The notes beneath the pieces are model-generated. The model was not told the DNA's origin and did no database searches. It worked only from the letters and a program-made list of their open reading frames with translations. This document shows, one piece after another, positions 8,862 to 17,682 of a DNA stretch of 64,000 bases. The stretch's first letter is position 1, and every line of letters starts with the position of its first letter. A program made the position numbers and the translations under genes. Origin of the DNA: Peribacillus sp. FSL E2-0218 (GTDB taxonomy: Bacteria > Bacillota > Bacilli > Bacillales > DSM-1321); contig NZ_CP150304.1 in assembly GCF_037992945.1 (NCBI RefSeq), forward strand, positions 995,501 through 1,059,500, written 5' to 3'.

Positions 8862-8935
8862 GCGGGTGTAGTTTAGTGGTAAAACCTCAGCCTTCCAAGC
8901 TGATGATGAGGGTTCGATTCCCTTCACCCGCTCCA
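8862..8935 (+). tRNA. tRNA-Gly (anticodon UCC)
   Basis: A 74-base tRNA with a perfect acceptor stem (GCGGGTG / CACCCGC), D-loop AGTTTAGTGGTAA, anticodon stem TCAGC/GCTGA with loop CTTCCAA (anticodon TCC), T-arm GGGTTCGATTCCC and an encoded CCA end. It is a solitary tRNA gene with its own promoter and a terminator downstream. Solitary tRNA genes are common integration sites, but no attachment-site duplicate was noticed in this window. Confidence 0.97.
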
Positions 8936-9003
8936 ATACATACTCATAACGTAGGGTTTCGTTACCTGGAGAACGAAGCTTTGCGTTTAAATATTATCAT
9001 GAG

Positions 9004-9032
9004 AATTCTACTGTTTACAGTGGGATTTTTTT
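9004..9032 (+). terminator. Terminator downstream of tRNA-Gly
   Basis: AATTCTACTG-TTTA-CAGTGGGATT (wobble pairs) followed by a T-run. Confidence 0.65.
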
Positions 9033-9066
9033 ATGGTTTCTGTCTAAAAGTCTTTTCTGAATGACT

Positions 9067-9098
9067 CAAAAAGACCCCTTCCGATATCGGCAGGGGTT
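9067..9098 (-). terminator. Terminator of the B3/B4-domain gene
   Basis: On the reverse strand ACCCCTGCCGATATCGG... folds back on AAGGGGT and is followed by CTTTTT. It lies 19 bases past the stop of the leftward gene. Confidence 0.75.
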
Positions 9099-9116
9099 AT
9101 GTCTGTTGAATGTTGG

Positions 9117-9785
9117 CTATCCTTCTATAATCGAGTAAGTTCCTTCACCGCCATGTATTTCAAGGAACATGTCCATCAGCGATTTCGTTAGTTGACGGGC
9201 TTCCTCGATTGGTGTCTTAGGTTGTAAATAAATGATTTGGAGGGCTCTTTTCGTTTCCTCGGTGACTTTCGTTCGCTCTGAATCAACGTAAGGACTGCCG
9301 AATGGACCTTCATGATCGGCTGAAGCGATCATATTATCCAGTGAATTCAAGCGGCCGTTCAAATCGACATAGCCATCGGCACTCTCGCCGATTTTAATCG
9401 AGATTTTTCCCGCCAATTTATCCGCATCATAAATACCGATCGGCACCTCATATAAAAGGGAGAAAAAGGTATTTAAATCGATAGCCGAATGGATGGGCGC
9501 CAAGTAATTCTGTTTTTTGACGCGGCGATATAGGGCTTCCACGGAAGGGCGATAACGTGATGGGTTTGTTCCTGTCGCCTTGAAAATCGCTCGCCACTCT
9601 TTAATGCCGGAAAAATCGCTCAATTCCTTTTCTTCAAGGTCGAAGAAGAGAGCCTCCTGAAATAATTGCAGTCTCCCTTTCACCATTTGTGGCGAGGGGC
9701 CTACTTCGATATTGTCATATGTGATGATCCCTACTTTGAATCCAGGGATTTTATTGCTCAGATCAGCGGATATGTTAATTTCCAA
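9117..9785 (-). CDS. B3/B4 tRNA-binding-domain protein
   Basis: A 222-residue protein resembling the B3/B4 domain of the phenylalanyl-tRNA synthetase beta chain as a stand-alone unit. Diagnostic segments are ATGTNPSRYRPSVEALYRR, then LNTFFSLLYEVPIGIYD and FGSPYVDSERTKVT. In PheT this domain carries editing activity; stand-alone versions are of uncertain function. The start is placed at the TTG at 9785 because TGGAGGTGA lies 6 bases upstream; a longer frame to 9812 would translate through that ribosome site. It is divergent from queG. Confidence 0.88.
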   Translation of the reverse strand: MEINISADLSNKIPGFKVGIITYDNIEVGPSPQMVKGRLQLFQEALFFDLEEKELSDFSGIKEWRAIFKATGTNPSRYRPSVEALYRRVKKQNYLAPIHSAIDLNTFFSLLYEVPIGIYDADKLAGKISIKIGESADGYVDLNGRLNSLDNMIASADHEGPFGSPYVDSERTKVTEETKRALQIIYLQPKTPIEEARQLTKSLMDMFLEIHGGEGTYSIIEG

Positions 9786-9890
9786 GCGTTTCACCTCCAA
9801 AAATGATTGCAATTAGTTTATCATAGATAGCAATGGTTTGAAATGAATGCAAGATTCGACGGGAATACTTAATGAACGTAGGTGATAATC

Positions 9891-11030
9891 ATGGATATGA
9901 ATACTTTCAAGCAAGAAGTGATTTTATATAGTAAAGAGATCGGTATCGATAAAATCGGTTTTGCATCGGCTACCACCTTTACCGAGTTGAAAAGTCGGCT
10001 CATTCGTCAACAAGAGTTGGGGTATCAATCCGGGTTTGAGGAACCGGATATCGAAAAAAGAGTCAGGCCGGAATTGATATTCGATAAACCGCAATCCATC
10101 ATTTCGATTGCACTGGCCTATCCTTCGAAATTGAAGAATGCTCCTCAAAGTAAAAAAGGTGAACGGCGGGGGATTTTCTGCCGGGCTTCCTGGGGAACGG
10201 ATTATCATGCCGTGCTGAGAAAAAAATTACAGTTACTGGAGGATTTCATTACTGATAAAGCGCCCGGAGCAGTCTCGAAATCGATGGTTGATACGGGTGA
10301 ATTATCCGATCGGGCGGTGGCGGAGCGCGCCGGGGTTGGCTGGAGTGCGAAAAATAGCATGATCATTACACCGGAATTCGGGTCTTATGTATATTTGGGG
10401 GACTTGATTACCAATCTGCCCTTTGAGCCTGATCAGCCGATGGAAGATCAATGCGGGACATGCAATAAATGTGTTGATGTTTGTCCGACAGGTGCGCTCG
10501 TTCAGGGAGGGCAACTGAATGCCAAGCGCTGCATTGCCTTTTTAACCCAGACAAAAGGGTTCCTTCCGGACGAATTCAGGACGAAAATAGGCAATCGTTT
10601 GTATGGATGCGACACATGCCAGACTGTCTGTCCAAAGAATAAAGGAATCGATTTTCATTTACATGAAGAAATGGAACCTGACCCGGAATTGGCCAAGCCG
10701 CTGTTGAAACCGCTGCTGACGATTTCTAATCGGGATTTCAAAGAGACGTATGGACATGTATCCGGTTCTTGGCGCGGTAAAAAACCCATTCAACGAAATG
10801 CGATATTAGCTTTGGCACACTTCAAGGATGTAACGGCTTTGCCCTTATTGATCAAGGTCCTGAAGGAAGATCCGCGTCCGGTCATACGGGGAACGGCAGC
10901 TTGGGCAGTGGGGAAAATTGGCCGCGAAGAGGCTGTTTCCGTACTGGAAGAGGCGAGAATGAAGGAAATGGATGCAGAGGTTCTGGACGAAATCGAGAAG
11001 GGACTGCAGTTTACTTTGGAAACGCAATGA
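9891..11030 (+). CDS. queG: Epoxyqueuosine reductase QueG
   Basis: A 379-residue enzyme of the last step of queuosine tRNA modification, reducing epoxyqueuosine with cobalamin and two [4Fe-4S] clusters. Visible: the VDTGELSDRAVAERAGVGW block with the proposed acid Asp134, ferredoxin-like cysteines CGTCNKCVDVCP (188-198) and CDTCQTVCPK (240-247). A C-terminal HEAT-like repeat region (about 300-375) is typical of the Bacillus form. The ATG at 9891 is chosen over a GTG at 9882 because AGGTGAT provides a properly spaced site. Its position just before the amidase gene and trmL matches B. subtilis. Confidence 0.96.
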   Translation: MDMNTFKQEVILYSKEIGIDKIGFASATTFTELKSRLIRQQELGYQSGFEEPDIEKRVRPELIFDKPQSIISIALAYPSKLKNAPQSKKGERRGIFCRASWGTDYHAVLRKKLQLLEDFITDKAPGAVSKSMVDTGELSDRAVAERAGVGWSAKNSMIITPEFGSYVYLGDLITNLPFEPDQPMEDQCGTCNKCVDVCPTGALVQGGQLNAKRCIAFLTQTKGFLPDEFRTKIGNRLYGCDTCQTVCPKNKGIDFHLHEEMEPDPELAKPLLKPLLTISNRDFKETYGHVSGSWRGKKPIQRNAILALAHFKDVTALPLLIKVLKEDPRPVIRGTAAWAVGKIGREEAVSVLEEARMKEMDAEVLDEIEKGLQFTLETQ

Positions 11031-11040
11031 TATATGAAGA

Positions 11041-11071
11041 AGCCGCTCCATTATGGGGGCGGCTTTTTTTT
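11041..11071 (+). terminator. Terminator of queG
   Basis: AGCCGCTCCATTATGGGGGCGGCT with a run of eight T. Confidence 0.85.
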
Positions 11072-11175
11072 CGATGGTGCTGACAAAATGGGTTCTTAAC
11101 AATTACGAAGTTGTGTTTTTGTCCATGCCTTCATACATACACATTAGCATAGAAGGTAAGAAGGAGGGCATGAAC

Positions 11176-12033
11176 TTGAGGAAACAATTGCAACGGCTTC
11201 TACAGGAAAGGATCGAGTTTTATACTTCCGATAATCAGGAACGCAGTGAACGGAAATACCATTTGAAAAAGGAATTGATGAGGAGCCGTGAGGCGGAAAT
11301 TGTCAGGGTGAACGCTGCAGGCAAAGTTCATTCGAAGAAAAAGGAAGACAGTGATACAGTCCTGACTTATCAAGTGCATCTGCAATATTTATTGAAACAG
11401 GAGGATTCATTTTATATCGAAGAAGAAATGGAAGAAAGGGAAGCCAGGTTTCGAAATGGGTATCTGGTCGATGAACGTGAATTGGTCCCGATTTTCGAAA
11501 CGGAAGGGGGACAGCCAAAATGGGATGCGGGAGCCGAGCGTCTTGCCTATAAGTATGAGCGGATGAGGGCAGTTCAATATGCCGAGCGTTGGTGGAATGA
11601 ATTCAATCCCGATTATTACAAATTCACCGATGACTGTACGAATTTCATTTCACAATGCTTACATGCGGGGGGTATTCCGATGTGGGGGGCCCCAAACAAA
11701 AATAAGGGGTGGTGGATCAGGGGGAAAAGCTGGAGTTACACATGGACGACGGCAAATGCTTTATATCATCTGCTAAAAGCGGGAAATGTCATCAGGACGA
11801 AGCAAGTGGAGTCGGCACGGGAATTGAATTTAGGTGATATCCTTTGTATTGATTTCGAAGGGGACGGACGGTTCGACCATAACCTGATCGTGACGGCGAA
11901 GGATCAGGATGGGATGCCGCTCGTTAACGCCCATACGATGAACAGCCGTCATCGGTATTGGACGTATGAGGACTCGACCAGATATACACCGAACATCGTT
12001 TATAAATTTTTTGTGATTTTGGATGGAGGCTGA
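11176..12033 (+). CDS. Amidase_6-domain protein (YhbB-like)
   Basis: A 285-residue protein with a charged helical N-terminal part (to about residue 120) and a C-terminal Amidase_6 (PF12671) domain of the NlpC/P60-like papain fold. The probable nucleophile Cys is in FTDDCTNFISQCLHAGG and the catalytic His in GRFDHNLIV. No signal peptide is visible, so it probably acts in the cytosol or spore compartments. The start is set at the TTG at 11176, 8 bases after AAGGAGG; ATG 11170 is in frame but only 2 bases from the site. B. subtilis carries yhbB at the same place between queG and trmL. Confidence 0.85.
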   Translation: MRKQLQRLLQERIEFYTSDNQERSERKYHLKKELMRSREAEIVRVNAAGKVHSKKKEDSDTVLTYQVHLQYLLKQEDSFYIEEEMEEREARFRNGYLVDERELVPIFETEGGQPKWDAGAERLAYKYERMRAVQYAERWWNEFNPDYYKFTDDCTNFISQCLHAGGIPMWGAPNKNKGWWIRGKSWSYTWTTANALYHLLKAGNVIRTKQVESARELNLGDILCIDFEGDGRFDHNLIVTAKDQDGMPLVNAHTMNSRHRYWTYEDSTRYTPNIVYKFFVILDGG

Positions 12034-12100
12034 TTGATTTTTAGTCTTTTTTGTTTAATGGTATAATTAAGGTGAAGTTTAAACTAGAGGTGAAAATGAA

Positions 12101-12589
12101 GTGGCCATACATGTAGTTTTATATCAACCACAGATTCCAGCAAATACAGGCAATATCGCAAGAACATGTGCAGGGACTGATACGTCCTTGCACCTCATTC
12201 GTCCGCTCGGTTTTTCGACCGATGACAAGCAGCTCAAAAGGGCAGGACTGGATTATTGGGAGAATGTGAAGATCCATTATTATGATTCATTAGAAGAGTT
12301 TTTCGAAAAGAATGCCGGCGGTGAATTTTATTACTTGACGAAATTCGGGGAACAGCCGCACTCAAGCTTTGATTACAGTGATCAGGACAGTGAAATTTTC
12401 TTCATTTTTGGCCGTGAAACGACAGGGCTTCCAAAAGACCTGATCCAGGAGAATATGGATCGTTGCCTGCGGATTCCAATGACCGATAAAGTACGGTCCC
12501 TGAATTTATCGAATACAGCGGCGATCTTGGTATATGAAGCATTGAGGCAGCAGAACTACCGTGAATTGGATCTGAAAACAAAAGACTGA
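12101..12589 (+). CDS. trmL: tRNA (cytidine/uridine-34 2'-O)-methyltransferase TrmL
   Basis: A 162-residue SPOUT methyltransferase that 2'-O-methylates the wobble base of tRNA-Leu isoacceptors. The N-terminal PQIPANTGNIARTC motif, the IFGRETTGLP loop and the knot IPMTDKVRSLNLSNTAAI are all present, and the length is full. The start is a GTG at 12101 with AGAGGTGA 8 bases before it. A TATAAT at 12062 gives a possible promoter, though its -35 is weak. Formerly called cspR in Bacillus. Confidence 0.96.
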   Translation: MAIHVVLYQPQIPANTGNIARTCAGTDTSLHLIRPLGFSTDDKQLKRAGLDYWENVKIHYYDSLEEFFEKNAGGEFYYLTKFGEQPHSSFDYSDQDSEIFFIFGRETTGLPKDLIQENMDRCLRIPMTDKVRSLNLSNTAAILVYEALRQQNYRELDLKTKD

Positions 12590-12667
12590 ATGTCACCGTC
12601 ATCCATCATCGGGGATATCAGCTCCGCTGGTGGATGTTTGTTTACATATTTATAAGGGGTGGGAATA

Positions 12668-13417
12668 ATGAATACGATTATTGAGAAGATTCTAGATCAC
12701 CGTTCCATTCGTTCTTTTGAGGATAGGCCCTTGTCGGAGGAACAAATTCATACGATTGTGGAGTGCGCCCAGGCTGCATCCACGTCCAGTTACATACAAG
12801 CGTATTCCATCATCGGTGTAACCGATGCGGAAAAGAAGGCCAAGCTTGCTGAACTGGCCGGGCCGCAATCTTATGTGGAAGAGAATGGTCATCTTTTCGT
12901 TTTTTGCGCCGATTTATATCGGCAGGATATCGTTTCAGAGATGGAAGGCACGGACGTGACCGAATCACTTGAAAGTACCGAAAAATTCATGGTCGCTTGT
13001 ATCGATGCTGCCCTGGCAGCTCAAAATGCAGCATTGGCGGCTGAATCGATGGATCTTGGCATTTGCTATATCGGAGGCATCCGGAATCATCTTCAAGAAG
13101 TATCCGATATATTGAATATACCGCATCGTGTCATTCCTTTATTTGCACTTGTTGTCGGATATCCTAAGAACTGGTCTGATAAAAAGCCGCGATTGCCGCA
13201 GTCCAATATTTATCATGAAAATGGCTATCAAGAGGATAAGCAGGAATTCATCAATCAGCTTGGCGGCTACAACGCAACGATTTCCGATTATTACGAGCAA
13301 AGGACCAATGGGAAACGTAAAGATACCTGGACAGGACAAATGGCCGGTATGCTTGAAAAGAAAAGCCGACTATATATGAAAGATTACGTGGAGAAGCAAG
13401 GATTCAAAAAACATTAA
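12668..13417 (+). CDS. NADPH-dependent FMN nitroreductase (NfsA/NfrA type)
   Basis: A 249-residue flavoprotein of the nitroreductase family. Family marks: HRSIRSFEDRPLSEEQI at the N terminus, QAASTSSYIQAYSIIG for FMN binding, and the GGIRNHLQEVSDILNIP block. These enzymes reduce nitro compounds, quinones or flavins with NADPH in the cytosol. ATG 12668 is preferred over an in-frame GTG at 12659 that is part of the AAGGGGTGGG ribosome site. The gene follows trmL after about 80 bases and ends at a strong terminator. Confidence 0.92.
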   Translation: MNTIIEKILDHRSIRSFEDRPLSEEQIHTIVECAQAASTSSYIQAYSIIGVTDAEKKAKLAELAGPQSYVEENGHLFVFCADLYRQDIVSEMEGTDVTESLESTEKFMVACIDAALAAQNAALAAESMDLGICYIGGIRNHLQEVSDILNIPHRVIPLFALVVGYPKNWSDKKPRLPQSNIYHENGYQEDKQEFINQLGGYNATISDYYEQRTNGKRKDTWTGQMAGMLEKKSRLYMKDYVEKQGFKKH

Positions 13418-13499
13418 GTGATCGTTAAGACCTAATGCGTATTTTTTGCCTTTTCAATAAGTTAGTAATCTAGCTAAATGAAAATGGCGTGACTCAATC

Positions 13500-13540
13500 A
13501 AGAAAGATCCCGGAATTTTCCTGGATCTTTCTGTTTTTTT
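13500..13540 (+). terminator. Rho-independent terminator
   Basis: AGAAAGATCC...GGATCTTTCT followed by GTTTTTTTT. Confidence 0.85.
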
Positions 13541-13614
13541 TCGGTTAATTGGTAAAAGGAATTTCAGTTTATTCATCCTCTTTAACTTTCTTCTTAAATA
13601 CCCATGAAATGCTA

Positions 13615-13643
13615 TTGACAATATATTTGGATAGAATTATAGT
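13615..13643 (+). promoter_or_regulatory. Sigma-A promoter of the siderophore operon
   Basis: TTGACA (13615-13620), 17-base spacer, TATAGT (13638-13643): a near-consensus promoter directly before a Fur box. Confidence 0.85.
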
Positions 13644-13655
13644 AATTAAGTAATG

Positions 13656-13674
13656 GATAATGATAATCATTTTC
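13656..13674 (+). promoter_or_regulatory. Fur box
   Basis: GATAATGATAATCATTTTC matches the 19-base Fur consensus at 18 positions and contains the 7-1-7 form with one mismatch. It lies over the expected transcription start, so iron-replete repression of the siderophore transporter genes is strongly suggested. Confidence 0.9.
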
Positions 13675-13721
13675 ACTCGTGTTTTTACTTACCTATTTTT
13701 CAGTAATTGGAGGTTGAAATA

Positions 13722-14570
13722 ATGGTTCGCCTATATACAGAGGAATTAAACATTGGGTATGGTGAACGTTTAATTGTAAAAGATCTCAGTGTGGAAATTC
13801 CAGATAAAAAAATCACAACGATCATCGGTTCAAATGGGTGCGGAAAATCCACACTTTTGAAAGCGATCACCCGTATCATCCCCAATCAAGCAGGGACGGT
13901 TGTATTGGATGGTGTGAATATCTCCAAAGAAAGCACAAAGATCCTTGCAAGAAAAATGGCCATCCTTCCGCAAACGCCCGAAAGTGCAAGCGGATTGACA
14001 GTCGGAGAGCTTGTCTCATACGGCCGCTTCCCTTATCAAAAAGGATTCGGGCGGCTGACCCAAAAAGATTACGATGTGATTGATTGGGCTCTTGAAGTCA
14101 CTAGTACGAAGGAATTCAAGTTCCGTCCGGTGGATGCTCTCTCGGGAGGTCAACGGCAGCGTGTTTGGATTGCGATGGCATTGGCTCAGGAAACGGAAAT
14201 CATCTTTCTTGATGAGCCGACCACATATTTGGACATGGCACATCAACTAGAAGTTTTGGAGCTTTTACAGAAGCTGAATGTAGAACAGGGACGTACGATC
14301 GTCATGGTCCTTCATGATTTAAACCAAGCGGCCCGCTTTGCCGACTATATCATTGCCTTAAAAGACGGGGAAGTCGTGAAAGCAGGAGATTGTGAAGAGG
14401 TCATCACGCATGAAGTGCTTAAGGATGTATTCCATATTGATGCGGTAATCGGACGAGATCAACGAACGAACAAACCAATGTGCAGCACCTACAATTTATT
14501 AAAAGGAGATTCAACACCAAATGAAAAAGATTCTGATCCCGTTTATCCTGCTGTTAGTGTTAATTATTAG
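13722..14570 (+). CDS. Iron-siderophore ABC transporter ATP-binding protein
   Basis: A 282-residue FecE/FhuC/YusV-type ATPase that powers ferric-siderophore import. Walker A GSNGCGKST (36-44), Q-loop ILPQTPES, signature LSGGQ (140-144), Walker B IIFLDEP (160-166) and switch His198 (VLHDLN) are intact. The ATG at 13722 lies 8 bases after GGAGG; an in-frame TTG at 13707 overlaps that site. Its last 50 bases overlap the start of the lipoprotein gene, implying translational coupling. First gene of a Fur-boxed operon. Confidence 0.95.
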   Translation: MVRLYTEELNIGYGERLIVKDLSVEIPDKKITTIIGSNGCGKSTLLKAITRIIPNQAGTVVLDGVNISKESTKILARKMAILPQTPESASGLTVGELVSYGRFPYQKGFGRLTQKDYDVIDWALEVTSTKEFKFRPVDALSGGQRQRVWIAMALAQETEIIFLDEPTTYLDMAHQLEVLELLQKLNVEQGRTIVMVLHDLNQAARFADYIIALKDGEVVKAGDCEEVITHEVLKDVFHIDAVIGRDQRTNKPMCSTYNLLKGDSTPNEKDSDPVYPAVSVNY

Positions 14571-15441
14571 TGCTTGTGGTAATAATGAGTCAACGGAAAA
14601 AGAGAAAATCTCGGATACGAAAAAGGAAAAATCGGGCACCATCACCTATCAATCTGAAAATGGTCCCATCGAAGTGCCTGCGAATCCTAAGCGTGTAGTC
14701 GTGCTATCTTCATTCGCAGGCAGCGTATTGGCTTTGGATGTTAACCTTGTCGGGGTTGACTCATGGTCCAAAATGAACCCGAATTTCAAGCTGGATGACG
14801 TCGAGGAAGTAACGGACGATAATCTGGAGAAAATCATCGATTTGAATCCGGATCTGATCATTGGTCTATCCACGATTAAAAATGTCGATAAATTAAAAGA
14901 AATTGCTCCGACCGTAACTTATACATACGGGAAAGTGGACTATTTAACACAGCATGTCGAAATTGGCAAGCTATTGAATAAAGAAAAAGAAGCTCAAGCA
15001 TGGGTGGATGATTTCAAAAAACGGGCAAAAACCACTGGCGATGAAATCAAGGCTAAAATTGGTGAAGATGCCACCGTTTCCGTCTTTGAAAAGTTTGACA
15101 AGCAGTTCTATGTATACGGCGATAATTGGGGCCGTGGAACGGAAATCCTTTATCAGGAAATGAAATTGGGCATGCCTGAAAAGGTAAAAGAAACGGCATT
15201 GAAGGATGGGTATTTTGCCTTGTCATTGGAAGTCCTGAAAGACTATGCCGGTGATTATGTCATTTTGAGCAATAACAAAGATCAAGATAATTCATTTCAA
15301 CAAACTGATACGTTCAAAAACATACCTGCGGTTAAAAACAATAAACTATTTGAAGCTGATGCAAAAAAATTCTACTTCAATGATCCAATAACATTAGATT
15401 ACCAATTGGACTTCTTTTCAAAAAGCTTTCTTGGTAAATGA
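14521..15441 (+). CDS. Ferric-siderophore-binding lipoprotein
   Basis: A 306-residue substrate-binding protein of the FecB/FepB class, closest in style to YfiY-type hydroxamate/carboxylate siderophore binders. The signal peptide ends in the lipobox ISAC with Cys19, so it is anchored outside the membrane. Two periplasmic-binding lobes are linked by a long helix (about residues 155-185), with the NPKRVVVLSSFAGSVLALDV family block. It starts inside the ATPase gene (50-base overlap) with AAAGGAGA upstream. The exact siderophore cannot be told. Confidence 0.92.
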   Translation: MKKILIPFILLLVLIISACGNNESTEKEKISDTKKEKSGTITYQSENGPIEVPANPKRVVVLSSFAGSVLALDVNLVGVDSWSKMNPNFKLDDVEEVTDDNLEKIIDLNPDLIIGLSTIKNVDKLKEIAPTVTYTYGKVDYLTQHVEIGKLLNKEKEAQAWVDDFKKRAKTTGDEIKAKIGEDATVSVFEKFDKQFYVYGDNWGRGTEILYQEMKLGMPEKVKETALKDGYFALSLEVLKDYAGDYVILSNNKDQDNSFQQTDTFKNIPAVKNNKLFEADAKKFYFNDPITLDYQLDFFSKSFLGK

Positions 15442-15449
15442 TACAGCGA

Positions 15450-15480
15450 GGGAGAGGGAGTCTGAACCCTCTCCTTTTAT
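15450..15480 (+). terminator. Intercistronic attenuator hairpin
   Basis: GGAGAGGG-AGTCTGAA-CCCTCTCC followed by TTTTATT between the binding-protein gene and the first permease gene. A partial terminator here would give more binding protein than permease. Confidence 0.65.
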
Positions 15481-15508
15481 TCTATAAAAAAAGAGATGAG
15501 AGAGACAG

Positions 15509-16519
15509 ATGACTAATGATAATCAACGTTTCATCCCATTTACATATAAACTGATCATAGCGATCGTTGCTTTTATCGGCATGTTCATCATAGCGATGGT
15601 ATTTGGTGCAGCGGATGCGACCATCAAGGATGTATGGCAAGCCCTGACATCGAATGCTACCGGTGAGAAGATTTCCATCATTCGGGAAATCCGCCTTCCT
15701 CGTGAGGTGGGGGCAATCTTCGTCGGCTCGGCACTTGCCGTTTCAGGCGCCATCATGCAAGGAATTACGAGGAATCCGCTTGCTGATCCCGGACTGCTTG
15801 GATTGACGGCAGGGGCAAATGCAGCCCTGGCGATAACGCTGGCACTCGTTCCATCAGCTAATAACTTAGGTATCATGGGTGCATGCTTTATTGGTGCCGC
15901 TGTCGGGACACTCATGGTTTTTGGTATTGCTGCGATGAAGAAGGGCGGTTTCTCCCCATTACGAATCGTATTGGCCGGTGCAGCGGTCTCAGCCTTCCTA
16001 TTTGCCGTAGCGGAAGGGGTCGGCATTTATTTCAAAATATCAAAAGATGTATCGATGTGGACTGCCGGCGGGAATATTGGAACATCTTGGGGGCAGCTTC
16101 AGGTAATCGTTCCGTTTATCATAATAGGCATCCTGGTCTCCTTCATTTTTTCCAGACAGCTCACCATCCTTAGTCTCAGTGAAGAAGTGGCGGTGGGGTT
16201 AGGTCAAAAGACGGCACAAATCAAAGCGGTTCTTTTCGTCGTCGTCATTCTGCTTGCAGGTGCTGCGGTTGCGTTAGTCGGAAATATGGTTTTCATCGGG
16301 TTGATGATTCCACACATGGTCCGGGCCATCGTAGGTACGGATTATCGATTCATCCTCCCGATGTCCGCCGTTTTAGGAGCTGCTTTCATGCTTTTGGCCG
16401 ATACGATCGGCCGTACAATCAATTCTCCGTATGAAACACCAGTGGTCGCGATTGTTGCGTTGATAGGTTTGCCCTTCTTCCTCCTAATCGTACGAAAAGG
16501 AGGGAAAGCATTTTCATGA
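15509..16519 (+). CDS. FecCD-family siderophore permease 1
   Basis: A 336-residue permease with about ten predicted helices. It has the FecCD block IREIRLPREVGAIFVGSALAVSG cut short here as IREIRLPR...GSALAVSG, then MQGITRNPLADPGLLG, which contacts the ATPase. It pairs with the next permease as a heterodimer for ferric-siderophore import. Its stop overlaps the next start by four bases (ATGA), so the two are translationally coupled. The arrangement resembles B. subtilis yfiZ-yfhA. Confidence 0.94.
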   Translation: MTNDNQRFIPFTYKLIIAIVAFIGMFIIAMVFGAADATIKDVWQALTSNATGEKISIIREIRLPREVGAIFVGSALAVSGAIMQGITRNPLADPGLLGLTAGANAALAITLALVPSANNLGIMGACFIGAAVGTLMVFGIAAMKKGGFSPLRIVLAGAAVSAFLFAVAEGVGIYFKISKDVSMWTAGGNIGTSWGQLQVIVPFIIIGILVSFIFSRQLTILSLSEEVAVGLGQKTAQIKAVLFVVVILLAGAAVALVGNMVFIGLMIPHMVRAIVGTDYRFILPMSAVLGAAFMLLADTIGRTINSPYETPVVAIVALIGLPFFLLIVRKGGKAFS

Positions 16520-17523
16520 TCTCTTCAGCTTTAATCAAAAAACAGCGTTGGCTAATCGGTGCCTTAACCGCACTCATCATCATTACCATCATCATCGGTA
16601 CGTGTTTAGGCTATTCGAATCTTTCCATAGGGCGGCTGATTCCGACGCTTCTTGGACAAGGGACCTTTAAAGAGGAATTCATTTTATTTTCCGTCCGGTT
16701 GCCACGGATCATCATCACCCTATTGGCAGGAATGGCTCTCGCACTATCAGGAGCGATTTTACAGGGAATTACCCGTAATGATCTAGCCGACCCAGGAATT
16801 ATCGGGATTAACTCCGGAGCAGGTGTAGCCATTGCCGTTTTCTTTCTGTTTTACCCTATAGATGCAGGTTCATTTGTTTATATGGTTCCAATAGTCGGGT
16901 TTATCGGTGCGATGCTGACAGCCTGTATCATTTATCTTCTTTCATATAGGCGAAGGGTTGGCCTTGAACCGGTTCGGCTCGTATTGATCGGGGTTGGTTT
17001 TTCCATGGCGCTTTCTGGCTTGATGATCGTTCTCATATCTTCAGCGGAACGGGCCAAGGTCGATTTCATAGTGAAGTGGCTGGCCGGAAATATTTGGGGA
17101 GCGGATTGGCCGTTCATTTGGGCAGTCCTTCCTTGGTTGATCGTCCTCATTCCATTCACTTTATACAAAGCGAATCGGTTGAATCTGCTTGGTTTAAGCG
17201 AACCGGTCGCTATCGGAGTGGGAGTATCGATTGAAAAGGAACGGGTCGTCTTGCTCATAACAGCTGTCGCACTTGCTGCTGCTGCCGTTTCCGTTACGGG
17301 CGGAATAGCCTTCATCGGACTTATGGCACCTCATATAGCGAAATCCTTGGTCGGACCTCGAAATCAATTGTTCATTCCGATTGCCGTATTGATCGGCGGA
17401 TGGCTATTGCTCCTTGCCGACACAATAGGACGTAATATAGTCGAACCAGAGGGAATTCCTGCAGGCATCATGGTTGCCTTGATCGGTGCCCCTTATTTCA
17501 TGTATTTATTGCTGAAAAAATAA
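16516..17523 (+). CDS. FecCD-family siderophore permease 2
   Basis: A 335-residue paralogue of the preceding permease with the same SVRLPRIIITLLAGMALA-type start and LQGITRNDLADPGIIG block. It starts at an ATG overlapping the previous stop. Together with the ATPase and lipoprotein it completes a ferric-siderophore importer; no siderophore biosynthesis gene is in the window, so uptake of a xenosiderophore is possible. The operon ends at a strong terminator. Confidence 0.94.
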   Translation: MISSALIKKQRWLIGALTALIIITIIIGTCLGYSNLSIGRLIPTLLGQGTFKEEFILFSVRLPRIIITLLAGMALALSGAILQGITRNDLADPGIIGINSGAGVAIAVFFLFYPIDAGSFVYMVPIVGFIGAMLTACIIYLLSYRRRVGLEPVRLVLIGVGFSMALSGLMIVLISSAERAKVDFIVKWLAGNIWGADWPFIWAVLPWLIVLIPFTLYKANRLNLLGLSEPVAIGVGVSIEKERVVLLITAVALAAAAVSVTGGIAFIGLMAPHIAKSLVGPRNQLFIPIAVLIGGWLLLLADTIGRNIVEPEGIPAGIMVALIGAPYFMYLLLKK

Positions 17524-17532
17524 TTGCAGTTT

Positions 17533-17563
17533 AAAATCCCTTGGTTTTTTCAAGGGATTTTTT
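17533..17563 (+). terminator. Terminator of the siderophore operon
   Basis: AAAATCCCTTGG-TTTTTT-CAAGGGATTTTTT. Confidence 0.88.
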
Positions 17564-17614
17564 GCTTTGCCACAATTTGTCTGTTTAAAGATAGCCGTAA
17601 ATCCTCTAATAAAC

Positions 17615-17649
17615 AAAGGGGCCTGATCAACCAATGATCAGGCCCCTTT
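17615..17649 (-). terminator. Terminator of the 29-aa peptide gene
   Basis: A perfect 15-base stem (AAAGGGGCCTGATCA and its complement, 5-base loop), 33 bases past the small leftward gene. Confidence 0.8.
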
Positions 17650-17682
17650 GCTGGGAATATTAAAAAATAGGGTGTTATTCCT

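Noticed and set aside
8862..8935. Genomic island anchored at tRNA-Gly
   Set aside because: No integrase and no repeated tRNA 3' end were seen; the genes on both sides are ordinary chromosomal genes.
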